From NCBI GenBank assembly GCA_000432515.1, contig HF996028.1, positions 19,976-46,561 on the forward strand: 26,586 nucleotides of DNA, given 5' to 3'. Each line of letters starts with the position of its first letter. Position 1 is the stretch's first letter. Shown here piece after piece: positions 6,968-12,820 of this stretch. Under the pieces are notes generated by a model. The model saw nothing but the letters and a program-made list of their open reading frames with translations. It searched no databases and was not told the DNA's origin. The position numbers and the translations under genes were made by a program. This DNA is from Bacteroides sp. CAG:545. Its GTDB lineage: Bacteria; Bacteroidota; Bacteroidia; Bacteroidales; UBA932.

Positions 6968-7333
6968 TTAAAGGACCTCCGGTGCCAGTGAAACGATCTT
7001 CATATAATTCTCACGGAGCTCTCTGGCAACCGGGCCAAAGATACGTGTGCCCCTGAGTTCACCTGCATTGTTCAAAAGAACACAGGCGTTATCATCAAAG
7101 CGGATATATGATCCATCCGGTCTGCGGATTTCCTTCTTGGTGCGGACCACAACAGCTTTGGATACAGAGCCTTTCTTGGCATCTCCACCTGAAATGGCAC
7201 TCTTTACTGCTACGACGATCTTATCGCCGACAGATGCATAACGGTGACGGGTTCCACCCAGAACACGGATACAAAGAACTTCCTTTGCACCGCTGTTGTC
7301 TGCCACCTGTAAACGTGTTTCCTGCTGTATCAT
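6968..7333 (-). CDS. rplN: 50S ribosomal protein L14
   Basis: L14 lies at the subunit interface. The 121-residue protein is a canonical match: MIQQETRLQVADNSGAKEVL, ISGGDAKKGSVSKAVVVRTK, GSYIRFDDNACVLLNN, and the C-terminal GTRIFGPVARELRENYMKIV. It sits 2 nt after rpsQ and 11 nt before rplX. Confidence 0.99.
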   Translation of the reverse strand: MIQQETRLQVADNSGAKEVLCIRVLGGTRHRYASVGDKIVVAVKSAISGGDAKKGSVSKAVVVRTKKEIRRPDGSYIRFDDNACVLLNNAGELRGTRIFGPVARELRENYMKIVSLAPEVL

Positions 7334-7335
7334 CG

Positions 7336-7590
7336 CTATTTGACTTTTTCTACAATTTCAACTAATCTCCACCTTTTGGTCTTGCTCAAAGGACGGGTTT
7401 CCATAATGCGCACGGTATCACCTTCGCTGCACTCGTTCTTGTCATCCTGAGCGACAAATTTAGTGGTCTTGTTAATGAACTTACCATACATAGGGTGTTT
7501 ACCTTTAGTCTCAACGGCAACTACAATGGTCTTGTCCATCTTGTTGCTGACTACAACACCTATTCTTTCCTTACGAAGATTTCTTTCCAT
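7336..7590 (-). CDS. rpsQ: 30S ribosomal protein S17
   Basis: S17 is an early-binding OB-fold protein of the 16S 5-prime domain. The 84-residue protein starts MERNLRKERIGVVVSNKMDK, followed by TIVVAVETKGKHPMYGKFIN, and ends GDTVRIMETRPLSKTKRWRL plus VEIVEKVK, the S17 signature. It is 11 nt after rpmC and 2 nt before rplN. Confidence 0.99.
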   Translation of the reverse strand: MERNLRKERIGVVVSNKMDKTIVVAVETKGKHPMYGKFINKTTKFVAQDDKNECSEGDTVRIMETRPLSKTKRWRLVEIVEKVK

Positions 7591-7601
7591 AGGGCATCTA
7601 A

Positions 7602-7811
7602 TTAGTTCTGTTCTTTTTCTTTCTGAGAGAGGACAGCCATCATGCGGACGATGTCCTTTCTTGTTTTCTTAAACTTGGATGTATCCTCTAATGGAGAGAT
7701 AGCGTGATTCATCTTCATCGTGTCAAGATTTGCTTTCTCCACTGCAATGCGGTCACGTAAATCTGCTACGGACATTTCGCGAACTTCAGATATTTTCATT
7801 TTCTTCTCCAT
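7602..7811 (-). CDS. rpmC: 50S ribosomal protein L29
   Basis: L29 lies beside the polypeptide exit tunnel. It is a two-helix protein of 69 residues, with KISEVREMSVADLRDRIAVE in the first helix and KFKKTRKDIVRMMAVLSQKE in the second. Two ATGs compete. The first (7811) adds MEKK and follows the rplP stop by 4 nt; the second (7799) gives the usual family start MKISEVREM and has GGAGAAG just upstream. I list the longer form; the shorter is quite possible. Confidence 0.95.
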   Translation of the reverse strand: MEKKMKISEVREMSVADLRDRIAVEKANLDTMKMNHAISPLEDTSKFKKTRKDIVRMMAVLSQKEKEQN

Positions 7812-7815
7812 TAAA

Positions 7816-8235
7816 CTATTCTACATAATCCCTGCGGACGATAAACTTCGTAGCGATAGGAAGTTTGTGAGCTGCAAGGCGCATAGCCTCTTTTGCAATC
7901 TCGAGAGAAACACCCTCTGCCTCGAAGAGAATTCTGCCAGGAGTAATCGGGCATACAAATCCCTGAGGATCACCCTTACCTTTACCCATACGGGTATCGA
8001 GAGGCTTCTTGGTGAATGGCTTGGCAGGGAACACCCTGATCCAAATCTGACCCTCACGGTTCATATAACGTGAGATTGCCTGACGGGCAGCCTCAATCTG
8101 CTGCGATGTAAGCCAACAATTCTCAAGGGTTTTAAGACCGAAAGAGCCGAATGCAAGCTGGCTGCCCCTCTGGGACATACCCTTCATGCGGTTTTTCTGT
8201 TCCCTTCTAAACTTTGTTTTCTTTGGTTGTAACAT
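7816..8235 (-). CDS. rplP: 50S ribosomal protein L16, first gene of the cluster here
   Basis: L16 contacts the A-site tRNA elbow and organises the peptidyl transferase region. The 139-residue protein starts MLQPKKTKFRREQKNRMKGM and has SRYMNREGQIWIRVFPAKPF, then DTRMGKGKGDPQGFVCPITP and LPIATKFIVRR, all family signatures. In most bacteria rpsC directly precedes it. Here there is no rpsC; instead 328 bp of intergenic sequence with a promoter and leader separates it from a divergent DUF4294 gene. It is followed by rpmC after 4 nt. Confidence 0.98.
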   Translation of the reverse strand: MLQPKKTKFRREQKNRMKGMSQRGSQLAFGSFGLKTLENCWLTSQQIEAARQAISRYMNREGQIWIRVFPAKPFTKKPLDTRMGKGKGDPQGFVCPITPGRILFEAEGVSLEIAKEAMRLAAHKLPIATKFIVRRDYVE

Positions 8236-8353
8236 TGCTGTATTACTTTAAAATTTTTTCCCAAATTCCCTAAATCTTTGAGCATCAGCTGGTTGGGCGA
8301 ACTTCTCCTCAATTTTGGGATTGCAAAGTTAGTAAAAAATATTGAAAAACAAA
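8236..8353 (-). promoter_or_regulatory. Promoter and ~80-nt leader of the rplP-rpsK operon
   Basis: On the minus strand a -33 TTTG (8353-8350), an 18-nt spacer and a -7 box TAACTTTG (8331-8324) match the Bacteroidota consensus TTTG-N17-21-TAnnTTTG. Transcription would start near 8318, giving a leader of about 80 nt. In the leader, CCCAAAATT (8319-8311) can pair with AATTTGGG (8267-8260), closing a loop of about 43 nt. An ATG at 8285-8283 opens a 33-codon frame running out of frame across the rplP start. Promoter confidence is good; leader function is inference. Confidence 0.75.
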
Positions 8354-8385
8354 CATTATTCGGAATATTTTTATAGTTTTTCGAC

Positions 8386-8443
8386 AAAATTTTTCATCAC
8401 TTAAAAGATGCAATGTCAAGCAATTACGTGATGTAAAAATTTT
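8386..8443. repeat. Imperfect inverted repeat between divergent rplP and DUF4294 promoters
   Basis: The left arm AAAATTTTTCATCAC (8386-8400) and right arm GTGATGTAAAAATTTT (8428-8443) are complementary with a one-base bulge, separated by 27 nt. It lies upstream of both the rplP promoter and the DUF4294 -7 box, so it is outside both predicted transcripts. A protein-binding operator is more likely than an RNA hairpin. The rest of 8354-8534 is AT-rich, with no gene or RNA that I recognise. Confidence 0.45.
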
Positions 8444-8534
8444 ATCATTCGCGTTTTTTCGACATTTCATATCGACCGGAAAACGACATTGACCCAAAAA
8501 CTCGGAAAAGATGACCGCTTCTGAACAAAATTTG

Positions 8535-8542
8535 TAACTTTG
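8535..8542 (+). promoter_or_regulatory. -7 promoter element of the DUF4294 gene
   Basis: TAACTTTG matches the Bacteroidota -7 consensus exactly and lies 21 nt before the ATG at 8564, implying a leader of about 15 nt. I see no clear TTTG or TTG at the expected -33 distance, so this may be a weaker or activated promoter. Confidence 0.55.
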
Positions 8543-8563
8543 AGGCTCGGATAAAACTGAACG

Positions 8564-9247
8564 ATGACAAAACGCCGACTCATATTGACATTGACAGTGG
8601 TTCTCGGGATTCTCCCGGGCATCGGCGACTTGATGGCGCAGAGGCGGGCTCCGGTCCCTCCGCGTCGGCCGCAGTATCTGCCGTACGAGATCGTCAATGG
8701 CGACACTGTCTATCTGGACACGATAAATCCGTCGATGATTTCGCTCTACGGAAACAGGCGCGGCAAGGAATGGCGGAAGTATTACCGTCTCGTCTGGAAT
8801 TTCAGCAAGACATATCCTTACGCTCTGGTCGCCCGTAAACTCATACACCGGGCCGACAGCACGTTCGAGCACGACAAATACAGGAACCGGCAGAAAGAGA
8901 AATATGTCAATGCCCTTCAGAAGGAGCTTTTCAATGCTTTTGAACAGCCGATGCGGCATATGACCATCAGCCAGGGGCAACTCTTGATGAAACTGATTGA
9001 CAGGGAAGTCGGAGTTTCGTCCTACGACATCATAAAGGAGTATAAAAACAGGATTGCCGCAGGTTTCTGGCAGGGCGTGGCCAGAATTTTCGGTTCAAAC
9101 ATGAAGAAGCACTACGATCCGCAAGGCGAGGACCGCCCGGTAGAGGATCTTGTCAAGAAATGGGACAACGGGGAGTTCCAGGCGCTTTATTTCTCGATCT
9201 TCGGAGAATACCCGAAAAACGTGGAGATTCCGTCGAAATACATGTAA
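8564..9247 (+). CDS. DUF4294 family protein, exported
   Basis: A 227-residue protein of the DUF4294 family, recognised by LPYEIVNGDTVYLDTINPSM, then GKEWRKYYRLVWNFSKTYPY and the tail EFQALYFSIFGEYP. These are restricted to Bacteroidota and have no established function. The N-terminus (MTKRRLILTLTVVLGILPGI, then GDLMAQRRAP) looks like a signal peptide cleaved near MAQ, so the protein is probably periplasmic. The start is fixed by the -7 box 21 nt upstream. It is a single-gene unit, divergent from rplP. Its last 61 nt overlap the end of convergent lpxH. Confidence 0.88.
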   Translation: MTKRRLILTLTVVLGILPGIGDLMAQRRAPVPPRRPQYLPYEIVNGDTVYLDTINPSMISLYGNRRGKEWRKYYRLVWNFSKTYPYALVARKLIHRADSTFEHDKYRNRQKEKYVNALQKELFNAFEQPMRHMTISQGQLLMKLIDREVGVSSYDIIKEYKNRIAAGFWQGVARIFGSNMKKHYDPQGEDRPVEDLVKKWDNGEFQALYFSIFGEYPKNVEIPSKYM

Positions 9248-9951
9248 GGGCTGCCGTCTATCCAGTCCTTGAGCACAATCAGTTCACTGCCACCCGGTAG
9301 CTTCATCCTCACGTCACAGTGGAAATGGCCGAACACGAAATAGTCGATATGACGTTTTGCCGAAAAGTCTTCCGCGAACTTGTATAGCGGCTCCTCCTTC
9401 CCTTTGAATTTGTATTCTACAGTCTTGGCCACACGGCTTTTCTTGGACCAGCCCTTTCCTAATCTGAATGCAAGGTACGGATGCAGAAGACTGAAAAGGC
9501 TCTGGAAGAATTTTTCGCGGAAACCCCAGCGCATAAGTTTGTACCAGAAATGCCCTGGACCGAGCCCGTCACCATGACCGAGGCAGAAGATCTTGCCTCC
9601 GATATTGACGACATAAGGCTGCTGGAGTATCCTGATGCCCATATCCTGGAAATAGTGGTAACACCAGATGTCGTGGTTTCCCTGGAAGAAATATACCTTG
9701 ACGCCGGCTTCCATCAGGTCCATCAATGCCGCAAACACGCGGACATAGCCCTTAGGGACCACATCATGATACTCATACCAGAAATCCCATATGTCACCGA
9801 GCAGGTACAGCGATTCGGTCTTATCCTTAGGAATCGACTCTAGAAAAGCCACAAACCTCGCCTCCCGGTCCTTCGGATCTTTCAGGTCCAGGCCGAGATG
9901 CACATCAGATGCAAAGAAAGTCAATGACCTTTCACCCGCCATGTTATGCAA
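9187..9951 (-). CDS. lpxH: UDP-2,3-diacylglucosamine diphosphatase, calcineurin-like
   Basis: Probably hydrolyses UDP-2,3-diacylglucosamine to lipid X, the fourth step of lipid A synthesis, at the cytoplasmic face of the inner membrane. The 254-residue protein has all the metallophosphoesterase motifs: DVHLG (16-20), GDIWDFW (52-58), GNHD (91-94), GHGDG (125-129) and GHFH (208-211). The insert after GHGDG resembles the LpxH cap region. The first ATG overlaps the uppP stop by 8 nt; an ATG three codons on (9942) is an alternative. The family contains other phosphatases, so the substrate is inferred; next to uppP an envelope role fits. The 3-prime end overlaps the DUF4294 gene. Confidence 0.85.
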   Translation of the reverse strand: MHNMAGERSLTFFASDVHLGLDLKDPKDREARFVAFLESIPKDKTESLYLLGDIWDFWYEYHDVVPKGYVRVFAALMDLMEAGVKVYFFQGNHDIWCYHYFQDMGIRILQQPYVVNIGGKIFCLGHGDGLGPGHFWYKLMRWGFREKFFQSLFSLLHPYLAFRLGKGWSKKSRVAKTVEYKFKGKEEPLYKFAEDFSAKRHIDYFVFGHFHCDVRMKLPGGSELIVLKDWIDGSPYMYFDGISTFFGYSPKIEK

Positions 9952-10771
9952 AAATGAATATGGCCGCAGCAGCGATCAGACAATAGATGGAGAACCATAT
10001 CAGCTTGGCCTTCTTGACAATGGCAATCATTGCCTTGCATGAAAACAGTCCGGCCAGGAATGCTCCGACAAAACCGAAAAGAAGAGGAAGCGCACCAACT
10101 CCGGCTTCAGCTGACGGTGCTCCGAAGCCTTTGATTATATCCAGCAGCTGTTCTCCGACAATCGGGGCCAGCACCATAAGGAACGAGAACTGGGCCATCT
10201 TTTCTCTCTTGACTCCGCAAATCAATCCTGTAGCGATGGTGGTTCCTGATCTGGAAAGTCCGGGAGCTACGGCAAATGACTGTCCGAGGCCTACTATGAA
10301 TGCCTGCAGATATGATATTCCATTTCTCGGTTCTTTTTCATTGACAGAATCCTCCTTGGGCGAAGTCCATCTGAAAGACTGGTCGGAAATCGCGAGAAGG
10401 ACAGCCGTTATGATCAGGCAGACTCCGACAGTGAAAAGGTTGTCTGCAAAAAGCCCCTCGACGGCATCTTTGAAACACAGGCCGACAATTCCGATAGGAA
10501 TCATTGACACGATCAGTTTCAGGATATAGTCTGTCTGGTCATTGTATTTCCACTTGAACAGTCCCTTGAGCAGATTCCAGATAACCGACCAGAACACGAT
10601 GATAGTGCTCAGCACCGTGGCGAAATGCACGGTCACGGTAAAATCAAGAAAACCCTCAGAATCCACGCCGAGCAGTTCCCTGAACATCATGAGATGTCCG
10701 CTGCTGCTGACCGGTAAGAACTCTGTCAATCCCTGTACTATTCCAAGAACAAGCGCCTGCCACCATTCCAT
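9944..10771 (-). CDS. uppP: Undecaprenyl-diphosphatase
   Basis: Dephosphorylates undecaprenyl diphosphate so that the lipid carrier can be reused for peptidoglycan and other surface polymers; also linked to bacitracin resistance. The 275-residue integral membrane protein has both family motifs: GLTEFLPVSSSGHL (14-27, with Glu17 and His26) and PGLSRSGTT (170-178, with Arg174). Length is typical. It starts 2 nt after the DUF3098 stop and overlaps lpxH. An AGGAGG lies 10 nt upstream, but it also encodes the end of DUF3098 and may be incidental. Confidence 0.97.
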   Translation of the reverse strand: MEWWQALVLGIVQGLTEFLPVSSSGHLMMFRELLGVDSEGFLDFTVTVHFATVLSTIIVFWSVIWNLLKGLFKWKYNDQTDYILKLIVSMIPIGIVGLCFKDAVEGLFADNLFTVGVCLIITAVLLAISDQSFRWTSPKEDSVNEKEPRNGISYLQAFIVGLGQSFAVAPGLSRSGTTIATGLICGVKREKMAQFSFLMVLAPIVGEQLLDIIKGFGAPSAEAGVGALPLLFGFVGAFLAGLFSCKAMIAIVKKAKLIWFSIYCLIAAAAIFIFA

Positions 10772-10773
10772 AA

Positions 10774-11013
10774 TTACTTCTCCTCCTTATCTTTATATAT
10801 TTTCATTATGGAAACGATCTCAATGATGATTCCGCAGATGATGGCAATCGGTGCAGCCACAAGACGGCGGAAATCGAACATCGCGTAATTGAACACAGCC
10901 GGATCCTTGCTCCCGCCTCCTATCATCAGAATATATCCTGCAACCATAACCAGCAGTCCGACAAGAAGATACATCAAGCCTTTCTTCGTAATCGGCATTT
11001 TTTCATTTCCCAT
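10774..11013 (-). CDS. DUF3098 family small membrane protein
   Basis: A 79-residue protein with two hydrophobic segments (about 13-31 and 50-68) around an AMFDFRRLVAAPIAIICG stretch, the DUF3098 hallmark. The function is not known. In Bacteroidota this family typically lies between ftsX and uppP, as here, which suggests a role at the division or envelope machinery. It is 21 nt after ftsX and 2 nt before uppP, so co-transcribed. Confidence 0.87.
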   Translation of the reverse strand: MGNEKMPITKKGLMYLLVGLLVMVAGYILMIGGGSKDPAVFNYAMFDFRRLVAAPIAIICGIIIEIVSIMKIYKDKEEK

Positions 11014-11034
11014 ATTTTCAATGTTTTCCTATTA

Positions 11035-11913
11035 TCAATAATACAGCTCATCCTTGCTGAGCGACACAAGTTTGTTCACTACCATATATGTGCTCAACAA
11101 GCATATCACGAGACCTGAAGCAATCACTATCAGCATCACTATCAGGAGTTTGTCCAATGTAAATATCGTAAACAGCTGCGAAAATTCAGAGCGCACGTAG
11201 AAAAGCACTCCCACAAGCAGCATCAATGCCACCACTGCAGAGAACAGTCCGAGAAAAGCAGCCCGGACAAGGAACGGCCCACGGATGAAAGACTTGGTGG
11301 CTCCGACAAGTTTCATAGTGTGTACGGAGAAGCGCCGGTCAAAGACAGACAGACGCATCGTATTGTTTATCAGCACGAAAGATATGAACAGCATCAATGC
11401 TATGAACACTCCGATCACGGCTGAGATTTTACTGAGATTCGCATTCAGCGCTTCCACAAGGGACGTCTGACAGGAAACTTCATCCACAAGCGGAGATGCT
11501 CCGATGAACGACTCCACCACCTGCAGGCTGTCCCGAGAGACGTAATCCGCTTTCAGTTTGACACTTATGGACACCGGCACGGGAGACACCTCGAAGACTT
11601 TCAGAAAATCGGACCCGAGCATCTCGGACATCTCCTTCTCCCCCTGTTCCTTGGAGACAAACTCTGTTTCATGCACGAATCTGCAACTGTCCAATGTCTT
11701 CTTGTATTCCAATGCTTGAGTATCGGTCACGCCCTGCTTCATGATGACTGAAAGCTGGAGATTCTCCTTGAAATAATCAGTCACGCTTCGGGCATTGACA
11801 AGAAGCAGACTCGACACCCCGACCAGCAACAGGACGAGACTGATGCTGATTACTGAAGACAAATATGCATTCGCGATTCTGCGGCGGACTATCTTCTTTT
11901 CATTAAGTGCCAT
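11035..11913 (-). CDS. ftsX: Cell division ABC transporter permease FtsX
   Basis: FtsX is the membrane partner of the ATPase FtsE and regulates septal peptidoglycan hydrolases. The 292-residue protein starts MALNEKKIVRRRIANAYLSS, has a first membrane helix near 20-40, a periplasmic domain (about 42-165), and three further helices with the permease signature FSVHTMKLVGATKSFIRGPF. A TTG at 11934 would add seven residues, but it lies inside the -7 box, so the ATG at 11913 must be the start. ftsE is not in the window, as is common in this phylum. It is the first gene of ftsX-DUF3098-uppP-lpxH. Confidence 0.95.
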   Translation of the reverse strand: MALNEKKIVRRRIANAYLSSVISISLVLLLVGVSSLLLVNARSVTDYFKENLQLSVIMKQGVTDTQALEYKKTLDSCRFVHETEFVSKEQGEKEMSEMLGSDFLKVFEVSPVPVSISVKLKADYVSRDSLQVVESFIGASPLVDEVSCQTSLVEALNANLSKISAVIGVFIALMLFISFVLINNTMRLSVFDRRFSVHTMKLVGATKSFIRGPFLVRAAFLGLFSAVVALMLLVGVLFYVRSEFSQLFTIFTLDKLLIVMLIVIASGLVICLLSTYMVVNKLVSLSKDELYY

Positions 11914-11931
11914 AATACTCCAAATTGACCC

Positions 11932-11960
11932 CAAAGATAATCATTTATCGAAATATCAAA
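11932..11960 (-). promoter_or_regulatory. Promoter of the ftsX operon
   Basis: On the minus strand TTTG (11960-11957), a 17-nt spacer and TATCTTTG (11939-11932) fit the Bacteroidota promoter. The start site would be near 11926, about a dozen nt before the ftsX ATG, so the leader is very short. It lies back to back with the plus-strand promoter at 11970. Confidence 0.7.
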
Positions 11961-11969
11961 AAAAATTCT

Positions 11970-11977
11970 TAACTTTG
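11970..11977 (+). promoter_or_regulatory. -7 promoter element of the GT5-like/DUF4270 unit
   Basis: TAACTTTG matches the -7 consensus exactly, 33 nt before the ATG at 12011. No clear TTTG is visible 17-21 nt upstream. The element is 9 bp from the divergent ftsX -33 box, so the two promoters overlap physically and may compete for polymerase. Confidence 0.6.
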
Positions 11978-12010
11978 TACGCATTGGACAACACTTTAAT
12001 AAAACAGAAA

Positions 12011-12817
12011 ATGGACGAAAGAATCCTGTTTGTTAACTCAGAGATTTTCCCATACCTGCCTGAGACTCACATGTCCCACATCGGCAGATATCTTCCACAA
12101 GGAATCCAGGAACGAAAAAAAGAAATACGGTCATTCATGCCGAGATTCGGTGGCATCAACGAGCGCAAGAACCAGCTCCACGAAGTCATCAGGCTGTCAG
12201 GCATGAACATCGTCATCAATGATGTTGACAGGCCTCTCGTCATCAAAGTGGCTTCAATCTCGGCCGCCCGCATCCAGGTGTATTTCATTGACAATGAAGA
12301 CTATTTCAAGAGGAAGCAGATCGACCGCGACGACGACGGCAAGTTCTTCGATGACAATGCTGAACGCGCGATCTTCTTCGCACGCGGCGTATTGGAGACG
12401 GTCAAGAAGCTCAGATGGGCTCCTGATGTGATACATTGCCAGGGATGGATTACCCAGATTCTGCCTTTGTACCTCAAAAAGGCCTACAAGGATGATCCTA
12501 TATTCGAAAACAGCAAAATCGTCCTTTCCCTGTATGACGACATGCCGGAGAAGTTCAATGAGGACATGATGAAACTTGTTCCGTTCGGCGACGTCACCGA
12601 GAAGGACATACCTCTATTGGCAGACCCTACTGGCATAAATCTTGCGAAGACTGCCGCTCAGTATTCAGACGGTATCATAATAGGCTCGGACAATATCGAT
12701 GCAGGCCTTACTGAATTCTGTGAGGGATTGCCTGTGCCGATGTTGAAATACGACGCAAAGTCATTTGAAGACGGGTCCTATGTCGATGCGTATAATAGTT
12801 TTTACGACAGTCTTTAA
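12011..12817 (+). CDS. GT5 glycogen/starch synthase N-terminal domain, stand-alone and probably non-catalytic
   Basis: A 268-residue protein resembling only the N-terminal Rossmann half of bacterial glycogen synthase (GlgA): RILFVNSEIFPYLPETHMSH at the start and PDVIHCQGWITQILPLYLKK at 138-157. Where GlgA has the ADP-glucose-binding KTGGL, this has PETHMSHIG, and there is no C-terminal nucleotide-binding half. Catalysis as a normal synthase is therefore unlikely. Such half-size proteins are widely annotated as glycogen synthase in Bacteroidales; their real role is unknown. It is followed 3 nt later by the DUF4270 lipoprotein gene. I chose the ATG at 12011 by homology and promoter position; longer frames would run into ftsX. 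Confidence 0.82.
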   Translation: MDERILFVNSEIFPYLPETHMSHIGRYLPQGIQERKKEIRSFMPRFGGINERKNQLHEVIRLSGMNIVINDVDRPLVIKVASISAARIQVYFIDNEDYFKRKQIDRDDDGKFFDDNAERAIFFARGVLETVKKLRWAPDVIHCQGWITQILPLYLKKAYKDDPIFENSKIVLSLYDDMPEKFNEDMMKLVPFGDVTEKDIPLLADPTGINLAKTAAQYSDGIIIGSDNIDAGLTEFCEGLPVPMLKYDAKSFEDGSYVDAYNSFYDSL

Positions 12818-12820
12818 AAG

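Noticed and set aside
8345..8534. Possible small RNA or tRNA in the intergenic region
   Set aside because: I could not find a cloverleaf, a promoter-terminator pair or a conserved RNA motif; only the inverted repeat stands out.
8309..8980. A 223-codon minus-strand open frame opposite the DUF4294 gene
   Set aside because: It is antisense to a gene with clear family motifs and a promoter, its translation has no recognisable domain, and it runs through the rplP promoter region.
9987..10529. A 180-codon plus-strand open frame opposite uppP
   Set aside because: uppP on the other strand has both catalytic motifs; this frame is compositionally a shadow.
10782..10790. AGGAGG upstream of uppP as a fourth Shine-Dalgarno site
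   Set aside because: It is the coding sequence for the Lys-Glu-rich end of DUF3098, so the motif can be explained by codons; not counted with the three intergenic sites.
11914..11934. TTG start at 11934 for ftsX
   Set aside because: The TTG is part of the -7 element TATCTTTG, so it would not be in the transcript.
11795..12010. A longer N-terminus for the GT5-like protein, extending to 11795
   Set aside because: The extra part lies antisense to ftsX and upstream of the -7 box at 11970; homology begins at the ATG at 12011.
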